Below are positions 47,265-58,853 of a stretch of 64,000 nt of DNA, piece by piece; the first letter of the stretch is position 1, and every line of letters begins with the position of its first letter. The stretch is taken from the NCBI GenBank assembly GCA_001598975.1, contig BBXU01002282.1, positions 41,841-105,840 on the forward strand. Reading direction: 5' to 3'. The position numbers and the translations under genes are program-made. Origin of the DNA: Parachlorella kessleri (Eukaryota > Chlorophyta > Trebouxiophyceae > Chlorellales > Chlorellaceae). Under the pieces are notes generated by a model, which searched no databases, was not told the origin of the DNA, and saw nothing but the letters and a program-made list of their open reading frames with translations.

Positions 47265-49101
47265 CAGGCGCAGTCGCTGGCCTTTGGAGGCCCCGGCGGT
47301 GTGAGGAAATTGGGGTAGAGGCTTTATGGCATGGCAGGGGGTGCTCTCCTTGTTGTGCCAGGGCCTCGTCAGAGGCCTGTTAACAGAGATGGTATCTCCA
47401 GGCCCGCTTAGCTAAGTGGGCCTTTCTCTTGAGAGCCTGGGTGGCTGGGTTTGCTTGATGGCAGCAGCAGGCGTGGCCTGGCATGGCTCATTGTGTCTCG
47501 TCTGTTCCCAGAGTCTGCTTGGGTATTGGTGTTCTGGTCTGGGCAGCTGCCACGCTAATTTGCAGTGGGACTTCATAGCTAGGGATGGGCTGCTTCTTGT
47601 CCCACATGCAACTCTCAACCTGGTTGGTTGGTTGCTGGCAAGGTGCAGGCCGTCGGTGGGTGTGGTTCAGGAGGGCAGCGTCTGGCTGTGTGTGGGAGAG
47701 GTGTCTTGCCTAGGGGCTGTGGGCTGCAGGCGCATATACTACAACATATATGTTGCAGCAGGCAGACGCATGGGCAGCGGTGGCGGCGTGTTGGTTGGGC
47801 GACGCGAGATCCTATTGTAGTAATAGCGTGTAATGAGCGCTGTAGGGCAGACCTACCCCTCCCTAGCTCGCCGGCTTTCATTCACTTAGCGCAGTGGTGC
47901 CAAGTAGTGTGTGACCTTTGTATCATTGAAGCCCCTTTGTTGTAGCCTCTGTGTACTACTAACCTTCCCATGTGCTCTCCCCAGCTGCCGTGGTATGGAG
48001 TCTAGCTATCACCTATTTTTGTTGTGCACTACCCCAGCCAAAACCAGCAGCAGGTCTTGTTGCTTGCCACCTCAGCCACCCCGACTCCCTCCACCTTGAA
48101 AGGCTAAAGCTTCTGTGTGTAAGCCTCCGACATCCCTCAAGGTTGAATTTGTTTCTGTAAGCCTCCAGCCTCAGTCGCAATTGGACAAAGGGAAGAAGGT
48201 ATGCTGCAGGAGAGTGTTAAGATAGGGCTTTGCTGGATGGACTGCGTTTTGGGCACGCTGGATGGAGTTACACAGGCAAGGGTCCAACTTGACGTGCTGG
48301 CAACTTGTTGAACATGTCACGTCCCAACTGACCATTGCAACCTAGCAGCCACGGCTGCAACATGCTTGCTCCCTTGCAAGGTCTGCCTGCCACAGGGAAG
48401 CAGTAGAGTAACCGGTGGGTCTGGGACACTGCACCCTGCCTCGTCAACCTTACGAGCATCCGTGGCCTTAGGATGTCTCATGTGAAAACACCTACTGACT
48501 CAGAACTCTGGCAAGCCCCAGAGCACAACTGCATGCAGTCAGAAACAGTTCCAGTCTTCATGGTTGGCACTGCCTGCCACCATCAACAAGCACTGTACTA
48601 TCACCTGGGCATTTGCCGCTTAAGCAGTATACAACCTTGCTTATCAACAAGCAAAGCATGGCAGAGGGATGTTGTGAAAACTTAAGCGGCCCGGTAAGAG
48701 ATATGTGAAATAGCATACATGGGAGCCCAACAGCATGAAGACACGAGAGCCCAACTCAGCAATGCCCTCACAGGAACCACTACCACAGCGAAACCATGGC
48801 CAACTCATATTGGTTGGTGTTCTACCAGGGGCCTACACGCTCCAAAGGCGCTCACATCAGAGCAAGGCATAGCCCAATCGTCAGGGGATAAGTCATCCCA
48901 ACATACCCCGGCAGGCTGTCGACTTGGCTGCAAGCCCTGGTCAACACACCAGTTGAGTTCATTCAGAATCTCTACACCTTGAGCAGCCTAGGTGGCTGTA
49001 TTCATGGAAGGTCCAAGCAGGGCTTGAGATGGGCCCTCCTGCTTTTCATAACACAACCCAGGCGCCGCCAGAACCCTGACCTCGGCAGCGGTCAGCTCCT
49101 G
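47265..49101. other. Convergent intergenic region after ATG11 and bZIP
   Basis: Contains the ATG11 3' UTR, with TGTAA at 47829-47833, and the bZIP 3' flank. An open frame at 47416-47820 (134 codons) has no recognisable domain and lies in the expected 3' UTR. The rest, 48.2-49.1 kb, shows nothing supportable. Confidence 0.6.
47829..47833 (+). terminator. ATG11: Candidate polyadenylation signal TGTAA for ATG11
   Basis: TGTAA is the usual green-algal poly(A) signal; this one lies about 565 bp after the stop. Other TGTAA occurrences near 48115-48160 are alternatives. Confidence 0.4.
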
Positions 49102-52100
49102 CTATGTCCCCAAGCCCTGCCACGCCAGGTCCAGCAGCGCTTCCGCCACCCCGTCTGCCGCCCCAAGTGACATGGCTGCCTCCATACCAGCCCCGCCCCT
49201 CCCCACCTCATGGCCTCCTTCCTTGACAGCTGCCTGCCCTGGGGCGCATGCAGCCCCAAAGTACGCAAAATCTGCTAGCTGCTGCTGCTGCCATGCTGCC
49301 GCCCGGTGGCTTGCCGCAGCTGCGGCTCCTTGCTCCGGCGGCCGCTGTGGGCGGCCCTGCTGTGCTGCGCCTGCTGTGCTGGGCGAGGGGGAGGCCCTCG
49401 CGTCCCGGCAGTCCCCCGCAGCAGGCACAGCACCACCCGACTCTGGCCGGCTGCTGGGCGTGACGGGCTGCTGGGTCGACAGCTCGACCATGCCGGGAAG
49501 CAACCCCAGCACATTGCCCGCAAGCCCAGCACGCGCTTCTGTTGTCTGTTGGAGGCCTGTTGTTACCAGTCCCTGCCCTGGCTGCAGCCCCCCGGCAGGG
49601 TGGACCCCCGCCAGGCTGAAGGGCCACGCTGCCGAGCCCAAAGCTGCTGCCACAGCGCGCGAGGCAGCGCTGGCACCTGCCGCGGCCAGCGGGCTGTCGT
49701 GGATCTGCAGCAGCTGCGCCAGCTGCACAGGATTCAGCTGCTTGACTGTGCTGGTGTGTTGCAACCCCGCTGCCACATGGCCCCGGTGAGCTGGTGGTAT
49801 CAGGCCTGCTGCACCTGCTGCCGCTGTGTCAAGTGGGGGCAGCAGCCCACCAGCCCCAGAGGCATCTACAGGACTGGGCACGTCCATATGCGGTCTGAAC
49901 CCCTGCAGAAACCACTGGTGCATGGTCAGACAGCAGTAGGGAATGCAATGGCACGCCAAAAGCTCGCCAGCCCCAGCTTGCTCGCATTTGGCCCCCACAG
50001 GAAACAGCACTGGCCGGTCTCCCTACACAGGGGACTCGAAGGCACCAAAGGGGGGTCTAATGATCCTATGCAAGAAAGAGAGTGCCTCTGCAGTGCTGCG
50101 CACGGCAGCAGCCGCACGAGAAAAACCATGGCATAGCCTCCCAGGGCCCCTCGCCACTTTCCAGCATCACGCTTGCCCAAAAACCGCAGCACTCAAATGT
50201 TAGGCAGGACATCAGTAACACTCGCCTGCAGGCTGGGCTGTGCCCCGGCCAGCCAGGCCACCAGAGAGTGATGGGCCCCCCGCTGCCCTGCTTCTGACAG
50301 CCCCGCCGGCTGTCTAGTATTGTCCAGCGGCACTTGGGCCCAGGCTGCTAGTGCATCCCCCGCAGTTGCCGGTGTTGGTGATGGCGGCAGCGGTCCTGCT
50401 GCTGCATGGGCTGCCGTGGCAGCTGGCCCTGGGAAATGTGCTGCTGCTGCTGTTGGTGGCGCAAGGCTTGGCATGGTTGCTGCCAAGGACGGGGGCGCAG
50501 CCGCTGGTGCAAGGTAGCCTGCTGAGGGTGCTGCTGAGGCCGGCAGCAGTTCCAGGGCAGGGGCAAACGCCGGCTGCGGGTGCAGATCGTGAAGCAGCTG
50601 TTCCGCCTGCAGCCGCTGCAGCTGCTGCAGCTGCTGCGTGTGCCGCTGCCGCCGCCGCTGCCACTGCTGCTGCTCCTGCTGCAGCCCCTCCACCACCCGG
50701 CGCTGTAGCTGCTGCCGCTGCTGCGGCTGGTGGCACGGCTGGGGCTGGGGCTGTTGCTGGGGCAGCAGACCTGCTGCCTCTGACCCAAGTGCATGGCTTA
50801 CTGCCACACTCGTGCCGGCCTTGGAGGCGCTGTCTCCTGCACTGGCTGGACCCACCTCCCTTGCTACGGGCGCCACTGCAACAAGCGCAGGAGTCCCCCT
50901 TCCCCTGCCCTCCGGGAACCTCAAGGGTCTTGGTGCTGCTGCTGCTGCCTCCGCCTCCACAGCGGGCAGGTCAGCTGCTGCCCGTGGCTCTACTGCAGCC
51001 CCTGCCGGTACTGCGGCTCCCCCAGGTACTGCAGGTACTGCCCCTCCTGGTGCCGCGCCCCGCCTGTCAAAAGGCGAGAAGCCCTGCCCCCTGCTGGCCT
51101 TGGCCCCCTCCCCTGCCTTGCCTGGCGCTGACAATCTTGGGGGCTCCCCAGCTGGATTCGTGCAAGGAGTGGCCCGTGGAGAGCCGTCGTGCGAGCCGCC
51201 CTGTCCCCGTCCTGTCGCCGCTGCCAGCGCTATTTTCAGCCTGCTTATCTCCTCATCCTACAGCCAGTGTGTGCCGAGGAGGGTGTGTGTGTCAGTTTTA
51301 CGCCCTGAAAATCAGGGGTGGGATTTGCTATAGGGCTAGACGGCCGACAAAAACCCACCCACCAACCTTCTGGGAGTCACTCATTACCACAGCTACTGCT
51401 GTGTGCAAGGCTGGCAACGTATACCCCAGTACTGCCTCTCCCAGCCACAGACGCGACGCTCACTGCAGCTAGCACTTGGCGCGACCTGCCTGCTGTGCCA
51501 GCTGGCTGTGCAGCCTGCCGATCTCCTCATCTGTGTCACGCAGCCGCTGCTCCAGATTGGATACATACTGCATCCGCCGCGCCCTGTAGGGCAAGGGCGG
51601 CTTCGTCAGCAATGAAGGCAACGGCTGGGCCAATGCCAAGCCTGTCTTTGATAATTGATAATAACCACACCAGTGCCTTGGCTAGGTGACGTGGAAATGC
51701 AAGCTGTGCATGTATACCACCGCAGACAGGATGCCTCGTGGTGCTAGCTAGCCCTTCACACTCAGGGTGCCTGGCATGGCAAGCAAAGCAGCACAGCAAA
51801 GGCACATGTTGTGACGAGTCCTGCCCAGCTGTGCCTGCTGCTCCTAAGCTCACTGGCAGGAGCACAGCATGAAGGAGGCTGCCTAGCTGGCGCAGGCCAT
51901 CAAGGGGGTGTTACCTGGATGCGGCGGCATTGGCTCGGTTCCGCATGCGGTGCTGCTCCTTCCGGCGCTCGTCCCTGTCCTCTATTGCATCTAAGTCGAC
52001 GGGGGCCGCCCGCTTGCGACCCTTGGCCTGGAGGCCGCCGCCGGCCGACAACAGGCCTGCTGGATTGACACCGTCATGCAGGCTGGGCTGGCTGCTGGGT

Positions 52101-52183
52101 TCGGCAGCATCGGCTGTAGCTGCCGCGCCACCAACTGGGCTATCATAATGCTCCTGCATTGCAAAAGATATGAAACACTGCAT
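49102..52183 (-). CDS. bZIP transcription factor with long Gln/Ala-rich tail
   Basis: Exons in phase: 51915-52183, 51490-51583, 50226-51257 and 49102-49902, about 731 residues. The basic region RDERRKEQHRMRNRANAAAS is completed after splicing by R-ARRMQYVSNLEQRL, fitting the bZIP N-x7-R rule. The leucine zipper continues through LRDTDEEIGRLHSQLAQQ into the next exon DEEISRLKIALAAA, an apparent repeat of the same heptads. The remainder is Gln/Ala/Pro-rich, as in transactivation domains. Two introns here need GC donors (GCAGGT after 51490, GCGAGT after 50226); if the second is not used, the protein ends at 50193 (...SVTDVLPNI). Start: ATG at 52183 or 52159 is in frame, but a further 5' exon ending at 52493 (phase 0, ...LANFPDLGR) is possible, so the N-terminus is uncertain. 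DNA target unknown. Confidence 0.78.
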
Positions 52184-53552
52184 CGGACTTGGGACAGGTT
52201 GTTACGTCAGGTAGAAAAACTCAACGTGCAGGGAGACAGTGAGCGAGCCATACATGCAACCACTGGTGCATGGCTGCATCACTCAATGCATGCATCAATT
52301 CTTGCCACATTGTCAAGCCATGACATATTACGCATGAGGTACGCTTGCTGGGATCCTACAGCCAGCAGCCCTCAGATAATAGCTTTGCCCGAAAGTGGCC
52401 CCTTGGAGAACTGTATCCACGCAGTATTCAAGCCGAGGTAATCTCATAGAGCGCACCTCAGGAGCTTGCCTTCCAAAGAGCTGTCCACGAACCCTTCCAA
52501 GGTCAGGGAAATTCGCTAATGTTGGCAGCATCATGGGGCCAGCTTGCTGGAGGGGTCGGTGCAGCCTAGGGCTGCCACAGCTTTGCTGAGGCGGAGTGGT
52601 GAAGTGAAGCTCCAGAGTTGGGTCACCTGCAGACTCCACCCAGCAAGGCCGTGAGCTCCCGGCCCGTTCCAAGGCTGGAATCCCTGCGAATTCTCTCAAA
52701 ATCCTGTGCCGGCAGTGAATCACCGTCACAACGTGGACTACGTACTAGCGTACCACCAGCTTCGGGAGAGCCTCCAGCCGCCAGCTCGCCCGTTCCACCA
52801 ACCTGCTGAAGTTGGGGCTCCCAGGCGTCGATGATGGCAGTTATCAAGAGATATTCACTAACTGAAGTCCCTAAGCTAGCCGGTGAGGCCAGTTGGGCAG
52901 CGGTTCATGACAGTCTGACACATCCCAGCGCGTTGCAACCATACTCCAACTGCCCAAACAGCCCGAGTGGCACCAGCGCACGGCGAAAAACACCACAAGG
53001 CAGAGGACAACAAACAATAGCACTCGGCACGTGTTTCAAATCAGGGCGAAAGTCACACCTATCTCTGGCGGGTGCGCGTGTTAGTCATCCTGATCGCTCA
53101 AGACGCCCTGTTCTGTCGAACCTGAGAGAGCTCCCCTAAAGGTTCGATTCCAAGTAGTGCTTGCCTATTCCTCTTGCTCCTACAGGCATCCCCTTCATGT
53201 GGCCTTGTAACGAGCGTACCGTGATTGCGCAGCCGTGCAGGCCCAGCCTTTCTGCGAAGCATCTTTCTTATGGCAGCTGGTCCTTGCCTTGGCCACACCG
53301 ACCTGGCCTCCAGCGGCACACCGCTACTGCAGCCCTGAGTTTGCTAGCAAGCCACGCTAGCTTCCTCCCTGAGTCGCTACTTGATGTTGTACAACCTGCT
53401 CTTGCAACACTTGCCTTGTCCACAGGGCTTTGCTTTGATCCAGAGTGCCAGCAAGCTATGGACAGGTGGGGTGAATGGGTGCCTTGCAACGCCGCGTTCC
53501 TGCCTCCCTCTGTCCCAAGTGTTCTGGGTGATTCGAGTGTGGATGCCTACAC
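52184..53552. other. Divergent upstream region of bZIP and PDZ genes
   Basis: On the minus strand, 52493-52847 has open frames (e.g. LPTLANFPDLGR, VGGTGELAAGGSPEAGG) that may be 5' exons or 5' UTR of the bZIP gene. The rest, to the PDZ-gene ATG at 53553, shows no recognisable gene and should contain both promoters. Confidence 0.5.
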
Positions 53553-55921
53553 ATGGCCAGCCTGGTTCGCAAAGGTTACAAAACCTGCTTTTCACCCTGC
53601 ACATCATGCTGCTTGCTGGCCGGCCAACAAAAACCCTGGAAGGCTTGCCGTGGGTGCAGGGCCTTCCTTGCAGCAGTCGGCATTCCGCTGGCAGTGTTGG
53701 TGGCGGCGGTGGCCTACTTAACGCGGCCGCCGCCCCAAGACCGCTTAGACTCTGGCGAGCTGTTTGAAGACTCTATCACGGGTTGGTGCACCGAAGGGGC
53801 TTGCTCGCTTCTGTAGCATGCATTCCCGCGGCTTCTCTCATTACCCCCCCCCCCCCCATGCCCTCACTTGCGGGGAGGCGGGCCTGACCCGTGGAATGCC
53901 ATTGTTCAGTCAATGCCGACCCAGAGACAAGGGTATTTGAGACTGCGAAGGTCGGCAGCCGGCGAGAGACCCCACCAACAGTAGCTGGCTTCATGCCGCC
54001 TGTCTAGGTATACATGAGACAAGCCGCGCGGCTGACCGGACATACCTTGCAGGCACCGTGTTTGAGGCACCCGAGGGCACCCAGCCTGAGAGGGACCGCC
54101 TGGGAGAGCTTGCCTTTCGGGCCATCTCTTACACTCCCTGGCCGCTGGAGCAGGGGGCGGCAGGCGACAGGCTGCGCATCCATGTGGGGCCGCCGGGCAA
54201 AACGCAGCCACGGACGTATGTGTTCAGCAAGGTATGTTGGACCTATTAGTGGAAAGCGCACAAAATTGCGAGCTAGTGCCGCGGGGGACTATGTATCACC
54301 TCTGTCCTACTCGCGTGCGGATGCCTAGCAGCAGGGCACGAGGATGGTTGTGGCAGGGGATGGTGTTGAGGTCAGGGCTAAGCCACCATGGAAGGCAGCA
54401 TGGGTGGTGATGTAACGACAGCTGCTGTGGTTACGTGCATTAGTCACACAGCGCATCACAGTGGTTTTGAGGACGTTGGCGCTCCGGGGCTTCCAGGCAT
54501 GGACGGCACAGCAGGCCAATGGTCTCACTCACATGTCTGGCTATCCTGACCGCAGGTGCTGCCTCAGCCAAGCCAGCTAGTTACCGTGCAGCTGCCGCGG
54601 CCCCTAGGCATAGTGTTTGAGGAGGACGCACGGAGAAAGCGGGCTGTGGTGGCGGGGTTTGTTCCAGGTGGGGAGAGCAACAGCAACCCCCTGCTGGTGC
54701 ACCCTAGGTGTTGATGAATGATATGACATCCGTATTTTAGGATGAATTTGCAAGTTCAGGTGTTATTTTCTAACCACCTGGCGCTACTTGGCAGCATTGA
54801 TGTCCCCTGCCAATGAGCGCCGTAGGCATATGGGTTTGAATAGGATTCATGTGCCACAGCATTGGTAAACCGGCATTGTGCTGTCATGGCCCTGACAGAG
54901 TTGCCAAAGTGTATAGTGCCTGGTTGTTTGTTGCAGCTGGTGCAAGCATGCCGCTGTCGCGACATATAGTGTCCCCCCTCCCCCCCCACACACATCGGGC
55001 TAGCGGCAGCTTCAAGCCCACACAACACTATCCCTTTGGCGGCTTGCTTCCTTGCAGGCGGCAATGCGGAGCAGCTGGTGCGCAGGTTCAGGTTTGACCC
55101 AGGGCTGGCGGCTCGGGCACCCAGGGAAGGGGATGTGCTGCGGGCCTGCACCTGCACCAACATTGTGTACAAGTCAGGCAAGGCTGGGCTGTGTTTGCAT
55201 GCACAAATGGGATGTACTGCGGCATGCACCCGCACCGTTGTCGCTGGTATCAATTTGGTAAGTCTACGGGTGTTTGATAGGGACGCTTGTTGTGGGGTTC
55301 CTGTCTGGTACACGCAGTTTTTCATGGCCATATAGGCGCTTTGCACAGCTCATGTCACAGTGGAAATGCAGCGGCAAGCTGGCAGGTTGGTCAGCTCGCC
55401 AGCAGCAGCCAGAAGGCGTGCATGTGCAGCAGCACACATGCCTTTGCCATCGACCATGGCAGCCAAGGCTTGGGGGGTGGGCTGGGCGCCTCCATGCTGC
55501 TGGTGCTGCACTGCAGGTGCCCTCTTCTTCGGAGCACAGAGGCCCGAGCGCTGCATTGTGGTGTACGGTGAGTGTCTGCTGCTGCTGCTCCGTCACCTGC
55601 CGGCCAAAGGGGGTGCCCATATGTATATATTTGAGGCTCAGTTGTGTGTTTGCACCATGCAAATGGCCACCTAGCCTTGGCAAGCAGTGGTGCTGCCTAC
55701 TGGCCAATGTGCCAGCTGCTGGGGTGCGCTGGGCTGCAGGTGCGGACGGCCAGAAGTGGCCAGCGGTAATGGCAGCGTTGCAGAAGGGCCTTGTGTCTGA
55801 CGGGGAGGTCACCTTGGTCTTGGAGCGACCCGTGGAGGCGCAGCAGCTGGGGCAGCTACAGCGGCCCGGCATGCAGCAGGAGCAGCAGCAGCAAAGGGGA
55901 CAGCAAGGGCGGAAGGTTTGA
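53553..55921 (+). CDS. Membrane-anchored PDZ-like protein
   Basis: Six exons in exact phase (53553-53781, 54053-54231, 54556-54667, 55058-55177, 55517-55567, 55740-55921) give 290 residues. The N-terminus is Cys-rich and basic (TCFSPCTSCC), followed by one hydrophobic helix at about residues 38-57 (FLAAVGIPLAVLVAAVAYLT), suggesting a membrane anchor or plastid/thylakoid targeting. The C-terminal half is a PDZ-like fold of the type common in plant and algal chloroplast proteins: VTVQLPRPLGIVFEED, VVAGFVPGGNAEQL, REGDVLRACT, then WPAVMAALQKG and EVTLVLERP. The carboxylate-binding loop reads PLGIVF. It ends in a Gln-rich tail. Intron 4 has a GC donor (GCAAGG after 55177) fixed by phase. The TM span and location are inferences; the partner is unknown. 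Confidence 0.8.
53844..53857. repeat. Poly-C run in an intron
   Basis: Fourteen consecutive C within intron 1 of the PDZ-like gene; length may be unreliable. Confidence 0.9.
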
Positions 55922-56585
55922 AGGCGCCCCCATGGCCGAAGTCTGCGTGACGGATATGTGCACAGTGGGGTGGAGACCCGCGGGATGCGCAGGCAGCAGG
56001 GAGCCACTTTCCCAGAGTATCTGCAGCGCCAAGGTTTTCAGGAGACAAGGGCTTCTCCAGTAATGAAGTTAGGCAACCTGCCCGCGTCGGACCGAGCACT
56101 CCACTTGTAAACAAAGAGGCTTCGTGGGATTTGTATCATTTATGTATTGTCTTTCAAGCGGCCAGGTGATCATGTGCCATGATCAACAATTAACGACAGT
56201 GACAGCCACAGGTCTCATCCCACCCTTTGTTTGTATAACACTTGTAAGAACGCCGTTGTGACATTATTCATTTATAGCCCTGTCCATTCCGTCCAGTCTA
56301 GTCCAGCCCAGCTCTACTCCCTGTTCGCACTACCTGCCACCCATACTATTATTGATGTAAGCAGCGATTGATATATCGGGTATCAATGGCTCCAATAATA
56401 TAAGAAACAAAATTCTGATGCTTACAAGATGCCTTCTGATCCGTCTGTTCAGCGCTGCCCATCCTCAACCTGCGCTGCAAGCCGATACCAACAATTGAAA
56501 TGAAATAAGTCCCCGTCAGCAACCTCAGTGTAGTGCACCCCTATCTCCCATCTGTTCGCACTGCTTGCCACCGACTAGTACTGCC
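55922..56585. other. Convergent 3' flanks of PDZ-like and BTB genes
   Basis: AT-richer sequence with the PDZ-gene 3' UTR. No exon or RNA recognised. Confidence 0.65.
56106..56110 (+). terminator. Candidate polyadenylation signal TGTAA for the PDZ-like gene
   Basis: TGTAA about 185 bp after the stop codon at 55921; a second lies near 56238. Confidence 0.5.
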
Positions 56586-58269
56586 TTAAGAACCCCAGTG
56601 CTTGCACTCGAGCAGGCGCAGGAACTCGGCCGAGGCCCGCTCCCTGCCTTGGCTGCTGGTATCATTACTGCGGTTGCAGCGGGAGCAGTCCTGGCGGCTG
56701 GGAGGTGGAAGGCGGACACTGAAGGCGGCCACGGTGCTTACGCCGTCCAAGCTGCAGATGCTGCATTTTCTCACTCCGGCGCCGCATCTCTTGATTGTAC
56801 TGCAAGTAAGACAGTGGACACACTTGCCATCTGGAGGGGCAGTCACATGCAGGCAACACAGCGGACACTTGCTACCACAAAGGGCAGTAGCAGGACAGAT
56901 TCAACCACTGTTGGTCAATTGCATACAGACCAGCTGACAGTCAGCTGACACTGCCCTGACATATACCGAGATTCGGGCATGGATGGGCTAGTTCGTGACA
57001 GTTCCTGTTCCTTCCCAAGAGATGTCCTGGGCATGGCTCCCCAGTGAACTGTCCTGCAGACCGCTCTGCCTGCCACCAAACTCTTTTCGAGCTCCTACCT
57101 GTCCGTCTTGTCTGCCTCCGAGCAGGCCGCCACCTTGCCCAGCAGCACCTCAATAACTGTAGGGTCCAAGCGCGACACCAGCTGGGCCCCAGCGGCGTTG
57201 GTGAAGATGGCATGCATAGCGTGCGGCAGGCACTATGCCATCAGCCTGCGCAGCCTGTGGCGGTTGGCCAGCTCCATAAGCCGGCCCAGGTCTTCATAAT
57301 AACTTCCTTTCTTGGTGGCTGCACCCAACAACCCCAGCAGGAGTGGAATTATATGCACCCCTCATTGGTTCAAGCACATACAACAAATGCCAAGGGTGGC
57401 TGTGCGGCCCTGCTGTCGTTCAGTCAATCCAGTAACAGCCTCAAGAGTGGCATTGTTGGATTGGATGGTGACCTTGACCGCAATGCAGGTTCCACCAGGC
57501 GTGCTTTCCAGGCAGCAGCCATTGCAGTTTGTCACAGGCTTACCATGCTGGCAGGCCTCACCATTTGATGCAGGCATTGTCAGGACAGAACCATCCTGTA
57601 CATGCGTCGCGAGGAAGGCATCACAAAGGCCCTTGCAAAGAGAAGTTCCAAAGTAGTCCGCCAGTTGTAACAAGTCGTGGGCTTCTTCGACCTGCAAGCA
57701 CATAGGGGATGCGGTCCAACCCCAGTCCAAGATGGAACAGTACTGGTTCCTGTGAAGAGCACGAGGACATAGCATGCATGTCATGGCTTGTGGTAATGTT
57801 AGCCGGACTCCCGGGACGTCGGACGTTTTGCGACAGCCCAGCAGAGCACTGAGGTCTGTTCATTTCCATGCAACAATCCAAATGAGCCTGATGCAAGGCT
57901 GGAGACCCTTACCGACTTCACTGCTGTTGCTTCAGTGGGGTTGTAGACATGGTCCAGGAAGCTTGCAAAGCTGCTAGCTGTCAAAGCCTGTGGTGAGGTA
58001 TCCGTGGAGCCCAGACTTATTCGAGGGGGAGCAGTTGGCCGCTCCTGCCCGCTTGCCACCTCAAACAGCTTGGCAAACGTCTTACAGTGGCAAGCCAGGA
58101 CGCTGCTATGCACGGGGAACTCTTCCTCCTCTACCACAAGCAAAGCGTCGCAGCTCTCCGTGAACCAGGCTGGCTTGCGTGCAAGGTAGCTGCGCTGGTC
58201 ACAGGTGGTAGGGGTGCCGGGCTCGGCTACTGAGAACTGGAAGGGCGGGTTGGGTTTGAAGGTTGCCAT
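56586..58269 (-). CDS. BTB/POZ-domain protein, in-frame stop in the second half
   Basis: Probable substrate adaptor of a cullin-3 ubiquitin ligase, the usual role of BTB proteins. Exon 1 (57913-58269) encodes MATFKPNPPFQFSVAE ... CDALLVVEEEEFPVHSSVLA ... LFEVASG ... FASFLDHVYNP; exon 2 starts at 57691 in phase with VEEAHDLLQLADYFGTSLCK. Together they form a complete BTB domain. A downstream exon (57099 to about 57298) has the helical segment usual after BTB in algal proteins, LGRLMELANRHRLRRLMA then CLPHAMHAIFTNAAGAQL, but TAG at 57235-57233 interrupts it. So the gene is a recent pseudogene, contains a sequence error, or makes a truncated protein. The 3' end near 56586 is a guess (frame ending LECKHWGS); the link between exon 2 and the TAG-bearing exon is unresolved. 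Confidence 0.65.
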
Positions 58270-58853
58270 GACGGCTGTGTGGCTTACGAGATTAAAGCCC
58301 AATCTTGGCGACCCCACAATGATGGTTCAGCAGATCCAAAGCCTGCGGACGTGGAGCAGGCTGTGACTGTAGTGAAGCCTACCTCGGCTTCCCCAAGACC
58401 ATGCCGGGTTTGTACTGCTGTACTGCAGTTTGGTCAAACTTCTGCATGGACGTGGCATGGGGTTTAGTTGAGCGATAATTCTGGAATCACACACCTTTTT
58501 GCAGCTGCTGTGCACCCAGCACATAGCGGAGCGCAACAACTGCAAAGATGTCAAAGAAAGAGTAGCTCCTTTCCAGGTTCACACATTTTAACGCTAGAAA
58601 ATGCACCAACAGCATGTTGCAAAGACCCTGCTGGCCTTGGCTGCTGCCTTCGCATCTGCCTTGGATACTCGCCAGCGCATTCCAGCACGTACTTGGAAAG
58701 AATAAATCCCACAGCCATGCACCCCATAGGCCCACCACAACTGCATGCTCAGGCCGAACGCCAGTGAACCCAGCTTCTGGTGCAAGGTGGGTCACCCACC
58801 CAGCTGGGCCTAGAACTACCTGCTGCTACGCTGGTCCACCACACCAACTACAC
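58270..58853. other. Intergenic region between BTB and LARP6 genes
   Basis: BTB promoter side and LARP6 3' flank. No gene or repeat recognised. Confidence 0.65.

Noticed and set aside
50351..51472. 373-codon + strand open frame
   Set aside because: It is antisense to the bZIP Gln/Ala-rich exon; GC-rich CAG/GCN codons open several frames. The minus strand has the bZIP signature and coherent splicing.
53138..53165. tRNA-like T-loop sequence GGTTCGATTCC
   Set aside because: The flanking bases do not form a five-pair T stem and no cloverleaf arms were found around it.
22903..57298. TAG recoded as a sense codon (in-frame TAG in BRCT copies A and D and in the BTB gene)
   Set aside because: TAG is used as the natural terminator of intact genes here (ATG11, ankyrin gene, BRCT copies B and C), so recoding does not fit. 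The broken copies carry other lesions too.
57044..57568. 174-codon + strand open frame
   Set aside because: Antisense to the BTB gene and without a recognisable domain.
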